Made by a program: the position numbers and the translations under genes | Source: Enterovibrio gelatinilyticus | GTDB taxonomy: Bacteria > Pseudomonadota > Gammaproteobacteria > Enterobacterales > Vibrionaceae | DNA: 64,000 nucleotides | Direction: 5' to 3' | Assembly (NCBI RefSeq): GCF_028683095.1 | Contig: NZ_JAJUBC010000004.1 | Coordinates: 62,001-126,000, forward strand | Shown: positions 56,281 to 64,000 of the stretch, piece after piece | Layout: each line of letters starts with the position of its first letter | Position numbering within the stretch: the stretch's first letter is position 1 | Notes under the pieces: generated by a model | Database searches by the model: none | Told to the model about the DNA's origin: nothing | Seen by the model: only the letters and a program-made list of their open reading frames with translations

Positions 56281-56742
56281 TTAGGAGGAGAGCCAAGTCC
56301 ACAAGCCAAAAGAAAATTGCGGCAGTAAATCGATACCCGCCAAGGATTTGAGTATATATAACGCGACGATCCCCATGGAAAATAGGGCAAAACTACCCAC
56401 AAGCAGTAAGATGACGCGCCATGCATTCGCTGCTGTTTGTTCGGCTCTCGATAATTCACGTCGGTTGCGACCAAACAGCAATACCAAATAGTAATTCCAA
56501 CCGAAGCCACCCAGCACAGTGCGTATGTCAACAACATGGCTAGCCTTTCCTCGCGTGCCATACATCAACTTCACTTGCAGTAGCTGCGATTCAGTAAACG
56601 TTGATGCCACATCTGCCGGAATTTTCTCTAGAAAGGAGCGAATAAAGGGATCACGACGAAGAGAGCCAATTTCATTGAGCGATTGCTTGGCTTCAATTCG
56701 CTGTTTATCAGGCTCAGATATACGTCGTTGGGGTTCCGTCAT
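56281..56742 (-). CDS. Conserved two-helix membrane protein between flgJ and flgK, function unknown
   Basis: A 153-residue protein. The soluble part (1-75; SEPDKQRIEAKQSLNEIGSLRRDPFIRSFLEKIPADVASTFTESQLLQVK) is followed by GGFGWNYYLVLLFGRNRRELSRAEQ, with a first hydrophobic segment and a basic loop, and then a stronger helix (about 112-132). It ends FGLWTWLSS. ATG 56742 has AGGA at good spacing; an upstream frame reaching 56778 lacks this. I recognise no named domain. The stop lies 160 bases before flgK. Confidence 0.75.
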   Translation of the reverse strand: MTEPQRRISEPDKQRIEAKQSLNEIGSLRRDPFIRSFLEKIPADVASTFTESQLLQVKLMYGTRGKASHVVDIRTVLGGFGWNYYLVLLFGRNRRELSRAEQTAANAWRVILLLVGSFALFSMGIVALYILKSLAGIDLLPQFSFGLWTWLSS

Positions 56743-56793
56743 CAAGGGATTCCTATTGTCGGCGGAGGTAACAATCAATAAGAGTGTAGTTGC

Positions 56794-57792
56794 TTATTGT
56801 TGCATAATCCCTTTCACACGATCAAAAACACTCATCACTTTGTCTGAATACTGTGGATCGGTTGCATAGCCTGCTTGGTGCAAACCGCGAATAAACGATT
56901 CCGGCTTTTCAGTACTTTGCAGTGCCGTTGAATACCTAGGGTTCTTGTTCAGGAAGCGAACATAATCATTAAAGCTATCCTCATATGACGAATATGCACG
57001 GAATGATGCAATTTCCTGAACCGGAATATCATTGTGGAACTCTAACGTTTGAGTGGCCACTTTGCTGCCCTCCCAACGCGGATCAGCTTTGATGTTAAAC
57101 AGGTTGTGGCTGCTGCCTCGTGCATTCGCAATCACTTTCTTGCCCCAACCTGTTTCAAGCGCTGCTTGCGCTATCAAAATCGCAGGGTCAGTCCCCAACG
57201 CTCGAGCTGCTTTTTGCGCATAAGGCGTTAGGCGTTCAACGAATTCATCTGGCGTTTCAAAAGGTTTATTTTCTACCACTTTAGGAGCTGCATTTCTTTG
57301 TGCTAACAAATGAGGGCTTGGAATCAATGCCTCTTCTGTTGGTCTATCAAGCAGATTGAAAGTATCTTCCGGTTGCGCAGTGGGATTTTTTTCTGCCAAT
57401 GGCAGCGCTATCGGTGGTACCTGCCCCAGTTGAATACGATCACTGGCGGTATTCTCCCCCGCATCCATCGGCTCACTGCCTTGTGATCCTTTAAATTGCT
57501 GAACTATCAAGTCAGCAAGCCCCAATGAACCTTCACGAGACAAGGCACTGGAAAGCTGCTCATCAGCCATTTGTTCGTAGAACTTGGAGGTACGGTTATC
57601 AACGAGATCAGACTCGAACGCTTCGTTAGCTTGGCGCATAGACTTAAACAGCATCTGCGTAAACAAAGCTTCAAACTGCTCTGCCGCTGCACGCATTGCA
57701 TCATCCGATTGCTCTCCACTTGCGGCTTTTTGACGCAGGATATCTAAACGGCTGATGTCATGGATAAATCCAGTATCTAATGGTGTTTTCAT
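56794..57792 (-). CDS. flgJ: Flagellar rod assembly protein and peptidoglycan hydrolase FlgJ
   Basis: A 332-residue two-domain protein. The N-terminal rod-cap domain (1-100) has AAEQFEALFTQMLFKSMRQANEAFESDLVDNRTSKFYEQMADEQL. The C-terminal glucosaminidase-type domain (about 175-330) has LIAQAALETGWGKK with the catalytic Glu in ALETGWG. It opens the peptidoglycan for the rod. ATG 57792 lies 3 bases after the flgI stop; an in-frame TTG before it overlaps flgI and is less likely. Confidence 0.96.
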   Translation of the reverse strand: MKTPLDTGFIHDISRLDILRQKAASGEQSDDAMRAAAEQFEALFTQMLFKSMRQANEAFESDLVDNRTSKFYEQMADEQLSSALSREGSLGLADLIVQQFKGSQGSEPMDAGENTASDRIQLGQVPPIALPLAEKNPTAQPEDTFNLLDRPTEEALIPSPHLLAQRNAAPKVVENKPFETPDEFVERLTPYAQKAARALGTDPAILIAQAALETGWGKKVIANARGSSHNLFNIKADPRWEGSKVATQTLEFHNDIPVQEIASFRAYSSYEDSFNDYVRFLNKNPRYSTALQSTEKPESFIRGLHQAGYATDPQYSDKVMSVFDRVKGIMQQ

Positions 57793-57794
57793 GA

Positions 57795-58886
57795 TCAAAT
57801 CACTATCAGTTGGCCATCAATAGCGCCTGCTTGCTTCAATGCTTGCAAGATCGCCATCAGATCAGAGGGAGCAGCACCCACACCGTTCACGGCACGAACG
57901 AGATCGTCCAAAGACACCCCTGGCTTGAAGTGGAACATTCGTCCATCTTCTTCTGTCACTTCCACACCTGAATCTGGAACGACAACCGTTTCTCCCCCCG
58001 AGAAAGCACCCGGTTGGCTCACTTGTAAGTTTTCATTGATCGTGACCGTCATACCACCATGGGTGATCGCAGCAGGGCGAAGGCGCACATTTTGCCCAAC
58101 AACAATGGTGCCAGTTCGGCTGTTAACGATAATTTTTGCAGCGCCATCTGCGGGTTCAAACTCGAGATTTTCAATCGTCGACAGAAACGCAACACGCTGA
58201 GATAGATCACGAGGTGCTCTGACGCGAACGGACATAGAATCCATGGCTGAAGCCGTATTTGGCCCTAAGAAACTGTTGATCGAGTCAGACATGCGCTGCG
58301 CTGTCGTGAAGTCAGATTCAAATAAATTGAATGTAATGTGGTCGCCACGACCAAACGGGCTAGGCACTTCTTGCTCAACCGTTGCGCCATTGGTAATGCG
58401 CCCTACTGTCGGTGTATTTCCTACAATGGACGAACCATCAGCACCTTCTGCACTGAAGCCACCCACAATCAAGTTACCTTGAGCGATGGCATAGGTTTTT
58501 CCATCAAGACCTTTCATAAAGGTTTGAACTAAGGTACCGCCGCGTAAGCTTTTCGCTGAGCCGATAGAAGACACGGTAATGTCAATCTTTTGACCCTGTT
58601 TCGAAAATGCGGGCAGTTCGGCACTCACAGCTACCGCCGCGACATTTTTGGTTTTTGGTTTAGTGCCCGCGGGTAACTGGATGCCAAAGTTTTTCAGCAT
58701 CGCGTTAAAGCTTTGATCGGTAAAAGGCGTGCTTTCTCCTGTACCTGCAAGGCCAACCACCAAGCCGTATCCGACCAACTGGTTGCTACGCACACCAGCG
58801 ACTTCCGACACATCTTTAATGCGGGCAGCTTGGGCAATAGGGCTTGCCAGTACAGTAATCAATAAAAGCGTTAGCCAATTTTTCAC
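57795..58886 (-). CDS. flgI: Flagellar P-ring protein FlgI
   Basis: A 363-residue protein with signal peptide (1-20, ending AQA) and FlgI motifs [31 protein letters not shown], and [31 protein letters not shown] at the C-terminus. It forms the ring in the peptidoglycan layer around the rod. Confidence 0.97.
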   Translation of the reverse strand: MKNWLTLLLITVLASPIAQAARIKDVSEVAGVRSNQLVGYGLVVGLAGTGESTPFTDQSFNAMLKNFGIQLPAGTKPKTKNVAAVAVSAELPAFSKQGQKIDITVSSIGSAKSLRGGTLVQTFMKGLDGKTYAIAQGNLIVGGFSAEGADGSSIVGNTPTVGRITNGATVEQEVPSPFGRGDHITFNLFESDFTTAQRMSDSINSFLGPNTASAMDSMSVRVRAPRDLSQRVAFLSTIENLEFEPADGAAKIIVNSRTGTIVVGQNVRLRPAAITHGGMTVTINENLQVSQPGAFSGGETVVVPDSGVEVTEEDGRMFHFKPGVSLDDLVRAVNGVGAAPSDLMAILQALKQAGAIDGQLIVI

Positions 58887-58913
58887 GTCAAATCTCCGAC
58901 AACGTCACTACGT

Positions 58914-59699
58914 TTACAGAACAACATTGAAGAATCGTGCCAACCAACCCTGATCTTGCGTATCTTGTCGATCGCCGGTACCAGAATATTGAATGCGAGC
59001 GTTAGAGATTCTCGTCGAGGCAACCGTGTTTTCTTGGCTAATGTCATCCGGACGAATGGTGCCGCTCAAGCGGATATATTCATCGCCCGTGTTTAACGTC
59101 AGCCACTTTTCGCCACGAATGATCAGATTGCCATTGGACAGCACATCCACCACTTCCACAGAAATTGAACCACTAATGCTGTTGCTTTGGTCTGCACTGG
59201 TAGAACCGCTGGTTGAATTGTCATGGCTTGACGCATAAGAAAGGTTAGATTCACCAATGGTGACCTCTTTCCCACCCATTTCTAACGGGTCCATACTCAA
59301 GTCACTGGATTTAGCGGCATCGCTACTGGCGCTCTTTTTCGCCTGCGTTTTTTCTTCCAACAGCACGGTGACAATATCGCCAATACCACGCGGTTTGGTG
59401 TCATCATAAAGATCTTGTGCCTGAGCTACGCTAAACAATGAGCCAGTTGCAGTGGTGTAATGTTCAGGTTGACGAGTAGGATGAAGCGGCGCCCAGCTTG
59501 GATCGCCAGCGATCGCATCTTCGCGATTACGCAGCAAGCCAATTAAACCATCACCGCCTTGTTCAGTATTCCCTTCAACCGCATCGGTCTCTGTGGTGCC
59601 TTGAACAATGTCACTCTGCGCAAGCAGGGCTTCTTCGTTTATCAAGCCGCAACCCGATATGGTCGCTAACATCAAGCCTGTGATCAGTAATTTCTTCAT
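58914..59699 (-). CDS. flgH: Flagellar L-ring lipoprotein FlgH
   Basis: A 261-residue lipoprotein with lipobox ISGC (Cys17). The FlgH motifs are [39 protein letters not shown] and [34 protein letters not shown]. It forms the ring in the outer membrane. Confidence 0.97.
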   Translation of the reverse strand: MKKLLITGLMLATISGCGLINEEALLAQSDIVQGTTETDAVEGNTEQGGDGLIGLLRNREDAIAGDPSWAPLHPTRQPEHYTTATGSLFSVAQAQDLYDDTKPRGIGDIVTVLLEEKTQAKKSASSDAAKSSDLSMDPLEMGGKEVTIGESNLSYASSHDNSTSGSTSADQSNSISGSISVEVVDVLSNGNLIIRGEKWLTLNTGDEYIRLSGTIRPDDISQENTVASTRISNARIQYSGTGDRQDTQDQGWLARFFNVVL

Positions 59700-59714
59700 C
59701 CTAGCTCTACTCCC

Positions 59715-60503
59715 TTATAGCTGCTGGTTAACGTAGCTAAGCATTTGGTCGACCGATGAAATCACTTTGGAGTTCATTTCATACACGCGTTGTGCTTCGA
59801 TCATGTTAACCAACTCTTCAGTTACGTTGACGTTGGATGTTTCCAGCATGGATTGTCGAATGCTGCCCAAGCCATCGATACCAGGGACACCCTCTTGCGG
59901 GTCGCCACTCGCGCCAGTTGGCAAGTAAAGGTTTTGACCGATTGGCTCAAGGCCACCTGGGTTGATGAAATCGACAGTAGTGATCTGCCCAAGTACCGCA
60001 TTAGCGGTTTGACCACGAAGCCTTGCTGAGACTTCGCCATCTGTTCCTATGGTCACTTGAATCGCATCTGGTGGAACAACGATTTCTGGCTCAAGGGCAT
60101 AACCCGCACCCGTGGTCACAAGCACGCCTTCGTCATTCAAGGTGAACTGACCGTTTCGCTGGTAACCAATGTTGCCATCAGGCAGTAAGACTTGGAAAAA
60201 ACCGTCACCCTCGATCATCATGTCCAAGGCATTGTTGGTCGTTTGCGCATTACCGTTCGTGTGAACACGCTGCGTAGCGACCACTTTCGCACCCGCCCCC
60301 AGCATTAAACCACTCGGCAATTCCGTATTCTGAGAAGACTGACCACCCGGCTGATTGATGTTTTGATAAAACAAATCTTCAAATACCGCGCGAGATTTTT
60401 TAAACCCCACGGTTGAGGCATTCGCCAAGTTGTTCGAAATGGTCGAGATATTGGTCTGTTGTGCGTCTAGGCCGGTTTTACTTACCCATAAAGCTGGATG
60501 CAT
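59715..60503 (-). CDS. flgG: Distal rod protein FlgG
   Basis: A 262-residue protein with the rod N-terminus HPALWVSKTGLDAQQTNISTISNNLANASTVGFKKSRAVFEDL and the C-terminus LETSNVNVTEELVNMIEAQRVYEMNSKVISSVDQMLSYVNQQL. It builds the distal rod that crosses the P and L rings. Confidence 0.97.
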   Translation of the reverse strand: MHPALWVSKTGLDAQQTNISTISNNLANASTVGFKKSRAVFEDLFYQNINQPGGQSSQNTELPSGLMLGAGAKVVATQRVHTNGNAQTTNNALDMMIEGDGFFQVLLPDGNIGYQRNGQFTLNDEGVLVTTGAGYALEPEIVVPPDAIQVTIGTDGEVSARLRGQTANAVLGQITTVDFINPGGLEPIGQNLYLPTGASGDPQEGVPGIDGLGSIRQSMLETSNVNVTEELVNMIEAQRVYEMNSKVISSVDQMLSYVNQQL

Positions 60504-60519
60504 GCTAATTCCCTCTTAA

Positions 60520-61269
60520 TTAACCCATGCGCAGCAAAGAATTAGATGCTTGATCCATTTCCTCTGCAGTCTTCATTAGTTTTACTTGCATTTCAAAGTG
60601 ACGCTGAAGGTCGATAAGACCTGTCATTTCACTGACGGCATTGACGTTACTGCCTTCTAATGCACCAGTAAGAAGGGTGACACCTGCATCCGCGGCATAG
60701 TTAGTACCGGGGTTCACAGGTTTGAATACACCATTCTTGTCTTTAAATAATTCAGCGTTATCAGGACGAACCAGCTTAATGCGGTCAACTTCTTCCATCG
60801 CGTCTGGTGGTGCGCCTTGCGGCAATACAGACACGGTGCCATCCGAACCAATCTCGATTTTTGACACAGGGAGCGGAAGAAAGATCGGCGCGCCACTTTC
60901 GCCAAGGATCAAATGCCCATGACCATTTTGCAGCATGCCTGTTTGATCAACTTTTAAGTTGCCGACCCGGGTGTAACCTTCTTGCCCGGTTCCATCGAGA
61001 ACTGCCAGCCAACCGTCACCTTTTACCGCAACGTCAAGTTCACGACCTGTGGTAATGGTGGAACCTTGTGCAAAGCTGTGCCCTGGGCGCTCTGTCATGT
61101 TAAACACACGCGTCGGCAGGCCTTCACCATATGCTTGCATCGCACGGGCTTGTTCTAAATCTGCTCGAAAACCCGTGGTACTTACGTTTGCCAAGTTGTT
61201 GGCTCGTAATTGAAGGGCTTGCATGTCTTGTTTTGCGCCACTCATGGCAAGAAATAGTGCGCGATCCAT
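60520..61269 (-). CDS. flgF: Proximal rod protein FlgF
   Basis: A 249-residue rod protein: MDRALFLAMSGAKQDMQALQLRANNLANVSTTGFRADL at the start and GSNVNAVSEMTGLIDLQRHFEMQVKLMKTAEEMDQASNSLLRMG at the end. ATG 61269 has AGGAGAA upstream. A frame to 61299 would add 10 residues not seen in FlgF. A sigma-54 element precedes it. Confidence 0.96.
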   Translation of the reverse strand: MDRALFLAMSGAKQDMQALQLRANNLANVSTTGFRADLEQARAMQAYGEGLPTRVFNMTERPGHSFAQGSTITTGRELDVAVKGDGWLAVLDGTGQEGYTRVGNLKVDQTGMLQNGHGHLILGESGAPIFLPLPVSKIEIGSDGTVSVLPQGAPPDAMEEVDRIKLVRPDNAELFKDKNGVFKPVNPGTNYAADAGVTLLTGALEGSNVNAVSEMTGLIDLQRHFEMQVKLMKTAEEMDQASNSLLRMG

Positions 61270-61303
61270 AAAGACGTTCTCCTGTCGCTTATGAATCATT
61301 CAA

Positions 61304-61319
61304 AGCAAGAAAGGTGCCA
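61304..61319 (-). promoter_or_regulatory. Sigma-54 promoter of flgF
   Basis: On the minus strand TGGCACCTTTCTTGCT matches TGGCAC-N5-TTGCA at 10 of 11 positions, with GG-N10-GC. It is the best -24/-12 element in the window. It lies about 37 bases before the flgF ATG. Confidence 0.8.
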
Positions 61320-61413
61320 ATATATAGATCTTTTCATTTACAAGAGGTTAGTGTGATTTTTGAACGTTCCATTCAGGAAGAATGGCAAAAGTGAAGGGCG
61401 ATTTAGGAACAGA

Positions 61414-61440
61414 TTTGCCGCCCAAGTATCGGGCGGCAAA
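61414..61440 (-). terminator. Hairpin after flgE (weak or partial terminator)
   Basis: A perfect 10-bp stem (tttgccgccc / gggcggcaaa) with a 7-base loop, 36 bases after the flgE stop. On the minus strand it is followed by aaatctgttcc, so the T-run is poor. It may stop only part of the flgE transcripts. Confidence 0.5.
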
Positions 61441-61475
61441 AGAATGAAGACGAACCAATGAACAAATACGTGAAA

Positions 61476-62783
61476 TTAACGAATCTGAAGAATGGTTTGT
61501 TGCATTTGGTTACCCACTTCCAATGAACGCGAGTTCGCTTGGAAGTTGCGCTGTGCCGTAATTAAGTCCACCAGCTCTTGAGTCATGTCGATGTTCGATT
61601 GCTCAATCGTACCGCTCTTCACTTGACCAAACGCACCCTGCATCGCTTCGCCCCATACTGCTGCACCAGACTGTTGCGTCACTTTCCACTGGGTATTGCC
61701 CGCTTGTGATAGGCCTTGCTGGTTTGATACACGAACCATTGCCACTCGGCCCAACGCGACATTTTCACCGTTGCTGTAGGTTGCCATAATGGTACCTTTC
61801 GGATCGATATCCACTTTTGCAAGGTAGCCTGTGGTCGCGCCATCTTCAGTGAACTTACGCATTTCAAATGGAGATGCGTACTGTGTTGGGTCATCAAAGT
61901 TGAGTGTCAGTGATTGCGTGCCATCTGCGCCATTCATTTCGAGACCAGCACCGTTCGCACCAAGTTCTACCGTTTGAATAGGCTGACCACCATTCACATT
62001 GTTCACAGAGCCATCACTGTTAAATTCTAACGAGTGACCAACATGACCCGTGGCATTGGTAAACTCGCCCGCAGCTAGGTTTACTGGTTTTTCGCCAGTA
62101 GGATCAGTTGCTGTGTAGTAAACCGCCCACTTGTTCGGTGTCACATTGTCTTTGACGTAGTAAGTGGTGAGCTTATACGGCTGACCCAGTGAGTCAAAGA
62201 TGGTTGCCGATGTTGCTTTGTTATACGTATCAGGGTCTTCGGAGTTGAACAGCGTCGGATCTTTCTCTTCACCGCCTGCTGGTAAGTTCAAGCCAATATC
62301 AACATTTTCCGACGCGCGTGGCTGACCAAATTGATCCGGCACATTCAGGGACTTTGGCTCAAATGAACCCACTTGCAAGGTTTCATTGTCGACATTGTAG
62401 CCAAGAAGAAACTGCCCTTCGGAGTTCACGATGTTATTGTTTTTGTCCAAATGGAATGCGCCGTTACGCGTCAGCTGGTTTGTTTGTGTCGCAAGGTTGT
62501 CGTTTGCCACCGCAAAGTAACCATTACCACTGATTCGTAGGTCAAGCGGATTATTGGTATAAATGCTTGAACCTTCGTGGAATTGCTGTGCAACGATAGA
62601 CGTTTGTACGCCACTACCTGTTGTGGTTTTCGCGTTCGAGAAAATCGACGCGGAGTAGACATCACCGAATTCAGCACGCGACTCTTTAAAACCAAAAGTG
62701 TTGGCGTTCGCAATGTTGTTACTGGTGGTGTTCATGTCTTTTTGAGCTGCCGCTAGGCCACTCAGTGCGATATTCAATGCCAT
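61476..62783 (-). CDS. flgE: Flagellar hook protein FlgE
   Basis: A 435-residue hook protein: ALNIALSGLAAAQKDMNTTSNNIANANTFGFKESRAEFGDVYSASIF at the start and TIEQSNIDMTQELVDLITAQRNFQANSRSLEVGNQMQQTILQIR at the end. The middle (FlgE D2, about 170-300) holds the surface domains. Last gene before the internal hairpin. Confidence 0.97.
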   Translation of the reverse strand: MALNIALSGLAAAQKDMNTTSNNIANANTFGFKESRAEFGDVYSASIFSNAKTTTGSGVQTSIVAQQFHEGSSIYTNNPLDLRISGNGYFAVANDNLATQTNQLTRNGAFHLDKNNNIVNSEGQFLLGYNVDNETLQVGSFEPKSLNVPDQFGQPRASENVDIGLNLPAGGEEKDPTLFNSEDPDTYNKATSATIFDSLGQPYKLTTYYVKDNVTPNKWAVYYTATDPTGEKPVNLAAGEFTNATGHVGHSLEFNSDGSVNNVNGGQPIQTVELGANGAGLEMNGADGTQSLTLNFDDPTQYASPFEMRKFTEDGATTGYLAKVDIDPKGTIMATYSNGENVALGRVAMVRVSNQQGLSQAGNTQWKVTQQSGAAVWGEAMQGAFGQVKSGTIEQSNIDMTQELVDLITAQRNFQANSRSLEVGNQMQQTILQIR

Positions 62784-62811
62784 TGCTGGAACTCCTCTGT
62801 CCTTTTAGCTT

Positions 62812-63564
62812 TTAGCTTTTACCCGCGCCGCTGACGCCAGCTTTACCTACTTCAAGCACTTCGGTGAGTTTGACCGGAGATGCATAACCCGCGATGTTTA
62901 ACATCACATTGCCGTCACCATTGCCCAATAGGACGCTGTTAACGTTGGCATACGTTGAAAGCTCGAAATCTTGTGATTTACCGTCAATGTTGCCACTAAC
63001 ATTCATGCTGTAGTTGCCTTCCGGCAGAGCCTGACCCGCATCGTCTTTACCATCCCATTCAACACGATGGTCACCAGGCGATTTAGCACCAAGGCTAAAG
63101 CTTCGTAGCAATTCACCTCGGTCATTTTGAATTCGGACAATGACATCGTTCAATGCTTGCGGCAGTTTCACCATGCCTGCGATGCCACCTTCAGCTGATT
63201 TAAAACCACCGTTGCCCGGAACTAACACGTCTTGACCCACTAACGAGGATGCCTGAAGCGCCTGACTTGATGTCATCGCAGCGTTCAATGAACCAAACTG
63301 CTCGTTCATTTTGCCAATGCCATCAACGGTGGCGAATGATGCCATTTGCGCGATCATTTGTTCGTTATCAACCGGTTTGAACGGGTCTTGGTTCGCAAGC
63401 TGCTTGGTCAATAGCGAGAGAAAGTCTTCTTGATTCAGGTCGGTTTGACCTGTGACCTTTTCGCCCGTATCACCGCGCTCTGTGCGTTGCTTTTCTTGTA
63501 GGGCTTTCAGTTGGTCAATGTAGCTACCGCCACCTGCACCACCTGCGCCATCAATCGGATTCAT
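62812..63564 (-). CDS. flgD: Hook-cap protein FlgD
   Basis: A 250-residue protein. The N-terminal motif LNQEDFLSLLTKQLANQDPFKPVDNEQMIAQMASFATVDGIGKMNEQ is the FlgD signature. A FlgD Ig-like / tudor-type C-terminal part (about 115-240; GKDDAGQALPEGNYSM) follows. It caps the growing hook and is later lost. Confidence 0.96.
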   Translation of the reverse strand: MNPIDGAGGAGGGSYIDQLKALQEKQRTERGDTGEKVTGQTDLNQEDFLSLLTKQLANQDPFKPVDNEQMIAQMASFATVDGIGKMNEQFGSLNAAMTSSQALQASSLVGQDVLVPGNGGFKSAEGGIAGMVKLPQALNDVIVRIQNDRGELLRSFSLGAKSPGDHRVEWDGKDDAGQALPEGNYSMNVSGNIDGKSQDFELSTYANVNSVLLGNGDGNVMLNIAGYASPVKLTEVLEVGKAGVSGAGKS

Positions 63565-63581
63565 AATGCCGTCCTCCTACC

Positions 63582-63998
63582 TTACTTGCCCATCTGTAGG
63601 GTACGCATCAGCATTTGTTTACTGGCTTCTGCGACTTCTACATTGGTTTGATAGGAACGGGATGCGGAAATCATATTCGCCATCTCTTCCATCACGTTGA
63701 CGTTCGGTTTGAAAATGTAACCTTCAGCATTCGCCATCGGATGCTCAGGGTTATATTCAGCGCGAAGCGGCTTTTGGCTTTCGACAATGCCCTCTACACG
63801 CACAGGAACACTGGAGCCTTGTTGGCCGGTGAATTTGTTTAATTCCGCAGCAAAAATTGGGTGGCGCGCTTTATATGTTTCTTCTGCAGAACTGCTAACA
63901 GAGTTCGCGTTCGCCAGATTGCTGGACGTGGTATTCAGTCGAACAGACTCTGCACTCATCGCAGAACCAGTGACGTTGAACACATTAAATAGACTCAT
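63582..63998 (-). CDS. flgC: Proximal rod protein FlgC
   Basis: A 138-residue rod protein, complete: SLFNVFNVTGSAMSAESVRLNTTSSNLANANSVSSSAEETYKAR at the start and PNVNVMEEMANMISASRSYQTNVEVAEASKQMLMRTLQMGK at the end. The start codon lies 2 bases inside the right edge of the window; flgB should follow beyond it. Confidence 0.97.
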   Translation of the reverse strand: MSLFNVFNVTGSAMSAESVRLNTTSSNLANANSVSSSAEETYKARHPIFAAELNKFTGQQGSSVPVRVEGIVESQKPLRAEYNPEHPMANAEGYIFKPNVNVMEEMANMISASRSYQTNVEVAEASKQMLMRTLQMGK

Positions 63999-64000
63999 CC

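Noticed and set aside
56199-56561. 120-residue open frame on the minus strand overlapping the unnamed flg-region gene
   Set aside because: It overlaps, in another frame, the better-supported gene 56281-56742 and has irregular Cys/Trp-rich composition, typical of a shadow frame.

Overview
The window comes from a marine gammaproteobacterium of the Vibrionaceae (Vibrio or a close relative such as Photobacterium, Grimontia or Enterovibrio). This is inferred from the gene content: the FlrABC hierarchy, FlhF/FlhG, the ParC/ParP polar chemotaxis genes, FlaA-type flagellin and multiple FliA- and sigma-54-type promoters are all of the Vibrio polar-flagellum kind. Species cannot be fixed from the sequence alone. 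Apart from the genes cut by the window edges, every main gene is intact. I saw no tRNA, rRNA, CRISPR array or transposase.

Layout. (1) 1-3300: two FadL-type outer-membrane porin genes in tandem (+; the first lacks its 5' end), a MITE-like palindrome, and mlaA (-). (2) 3410-10403: the complete cytochrome c maturation operon ccmABCDEFGHI (-). (3) 10423-11624: a small divergent unit (+) behind a FliA-type promoter, encoding a FliK-like protein and a stand-alone FlhB C-terminal-domain protein. (4) 11744-25767 (-): chemotaxis and polar-targeting genes flhB-flhA-flhF-flhG-fliA-cheY-cheZ-cheA-cheB-parC-parP-cheW-DUF2802. (5) 25767-38333 (-): fliEFGHIJ, fliKLMN and fliOPQR, the basal body, C ring and export apparatus. 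(6) 38460-42563 (-): the regulators flrA, flrB and flrC. (7) 42735-48053 (-): fliS, fliT, fliD, flaG and two flagellin genes. (8) 48451-53014: a non-canonical block of three genes, a TPR-glycosyltransferase (+), an MFS exporter (-) and an AraC regulator (+). (9) 53038-63998 (-): flgC to flgL, with one unnamed two-helix membrane protein between flgJ and flgK. The left end of the flg operon (flgB and beyond) lies outside the window.

How it works together. FlrA (sigma-54 activator) should drive early genes, including flrBC through a clear -24/-12 element. The FlrB kinase and FlrC activator then drive basal body, hook and flaA genes, and FliA (sigma-28) drives late genes. I could read -24/-12 elements in front of flhA, fliK, fliO, fliE, flrB, flaA, flgK (weak), flgF and, unexpectedly, the TPR-glycosyltransferase. 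I could read FliA-type elements in front of the second flagellin gene and the FliK-like/FlhB-like pair. FlhF and FlhG set the pole and number of flagella, and ParC/ParP place the CheA/CheW arrays at the pole.

The points most worth following are: the TPR-glycosyltransferase with its own sigma-54 element next to flaA (candidate flagellin-modifying enzyme); the FliA-driven FliK-like/FlhB-like pair (possible second substrate-switch module); a back-to-back terminator and sigma-54 promoter between fliN and fliO; the triplicated motif in the CheA linker; and the palindromic element at 2299-2462.
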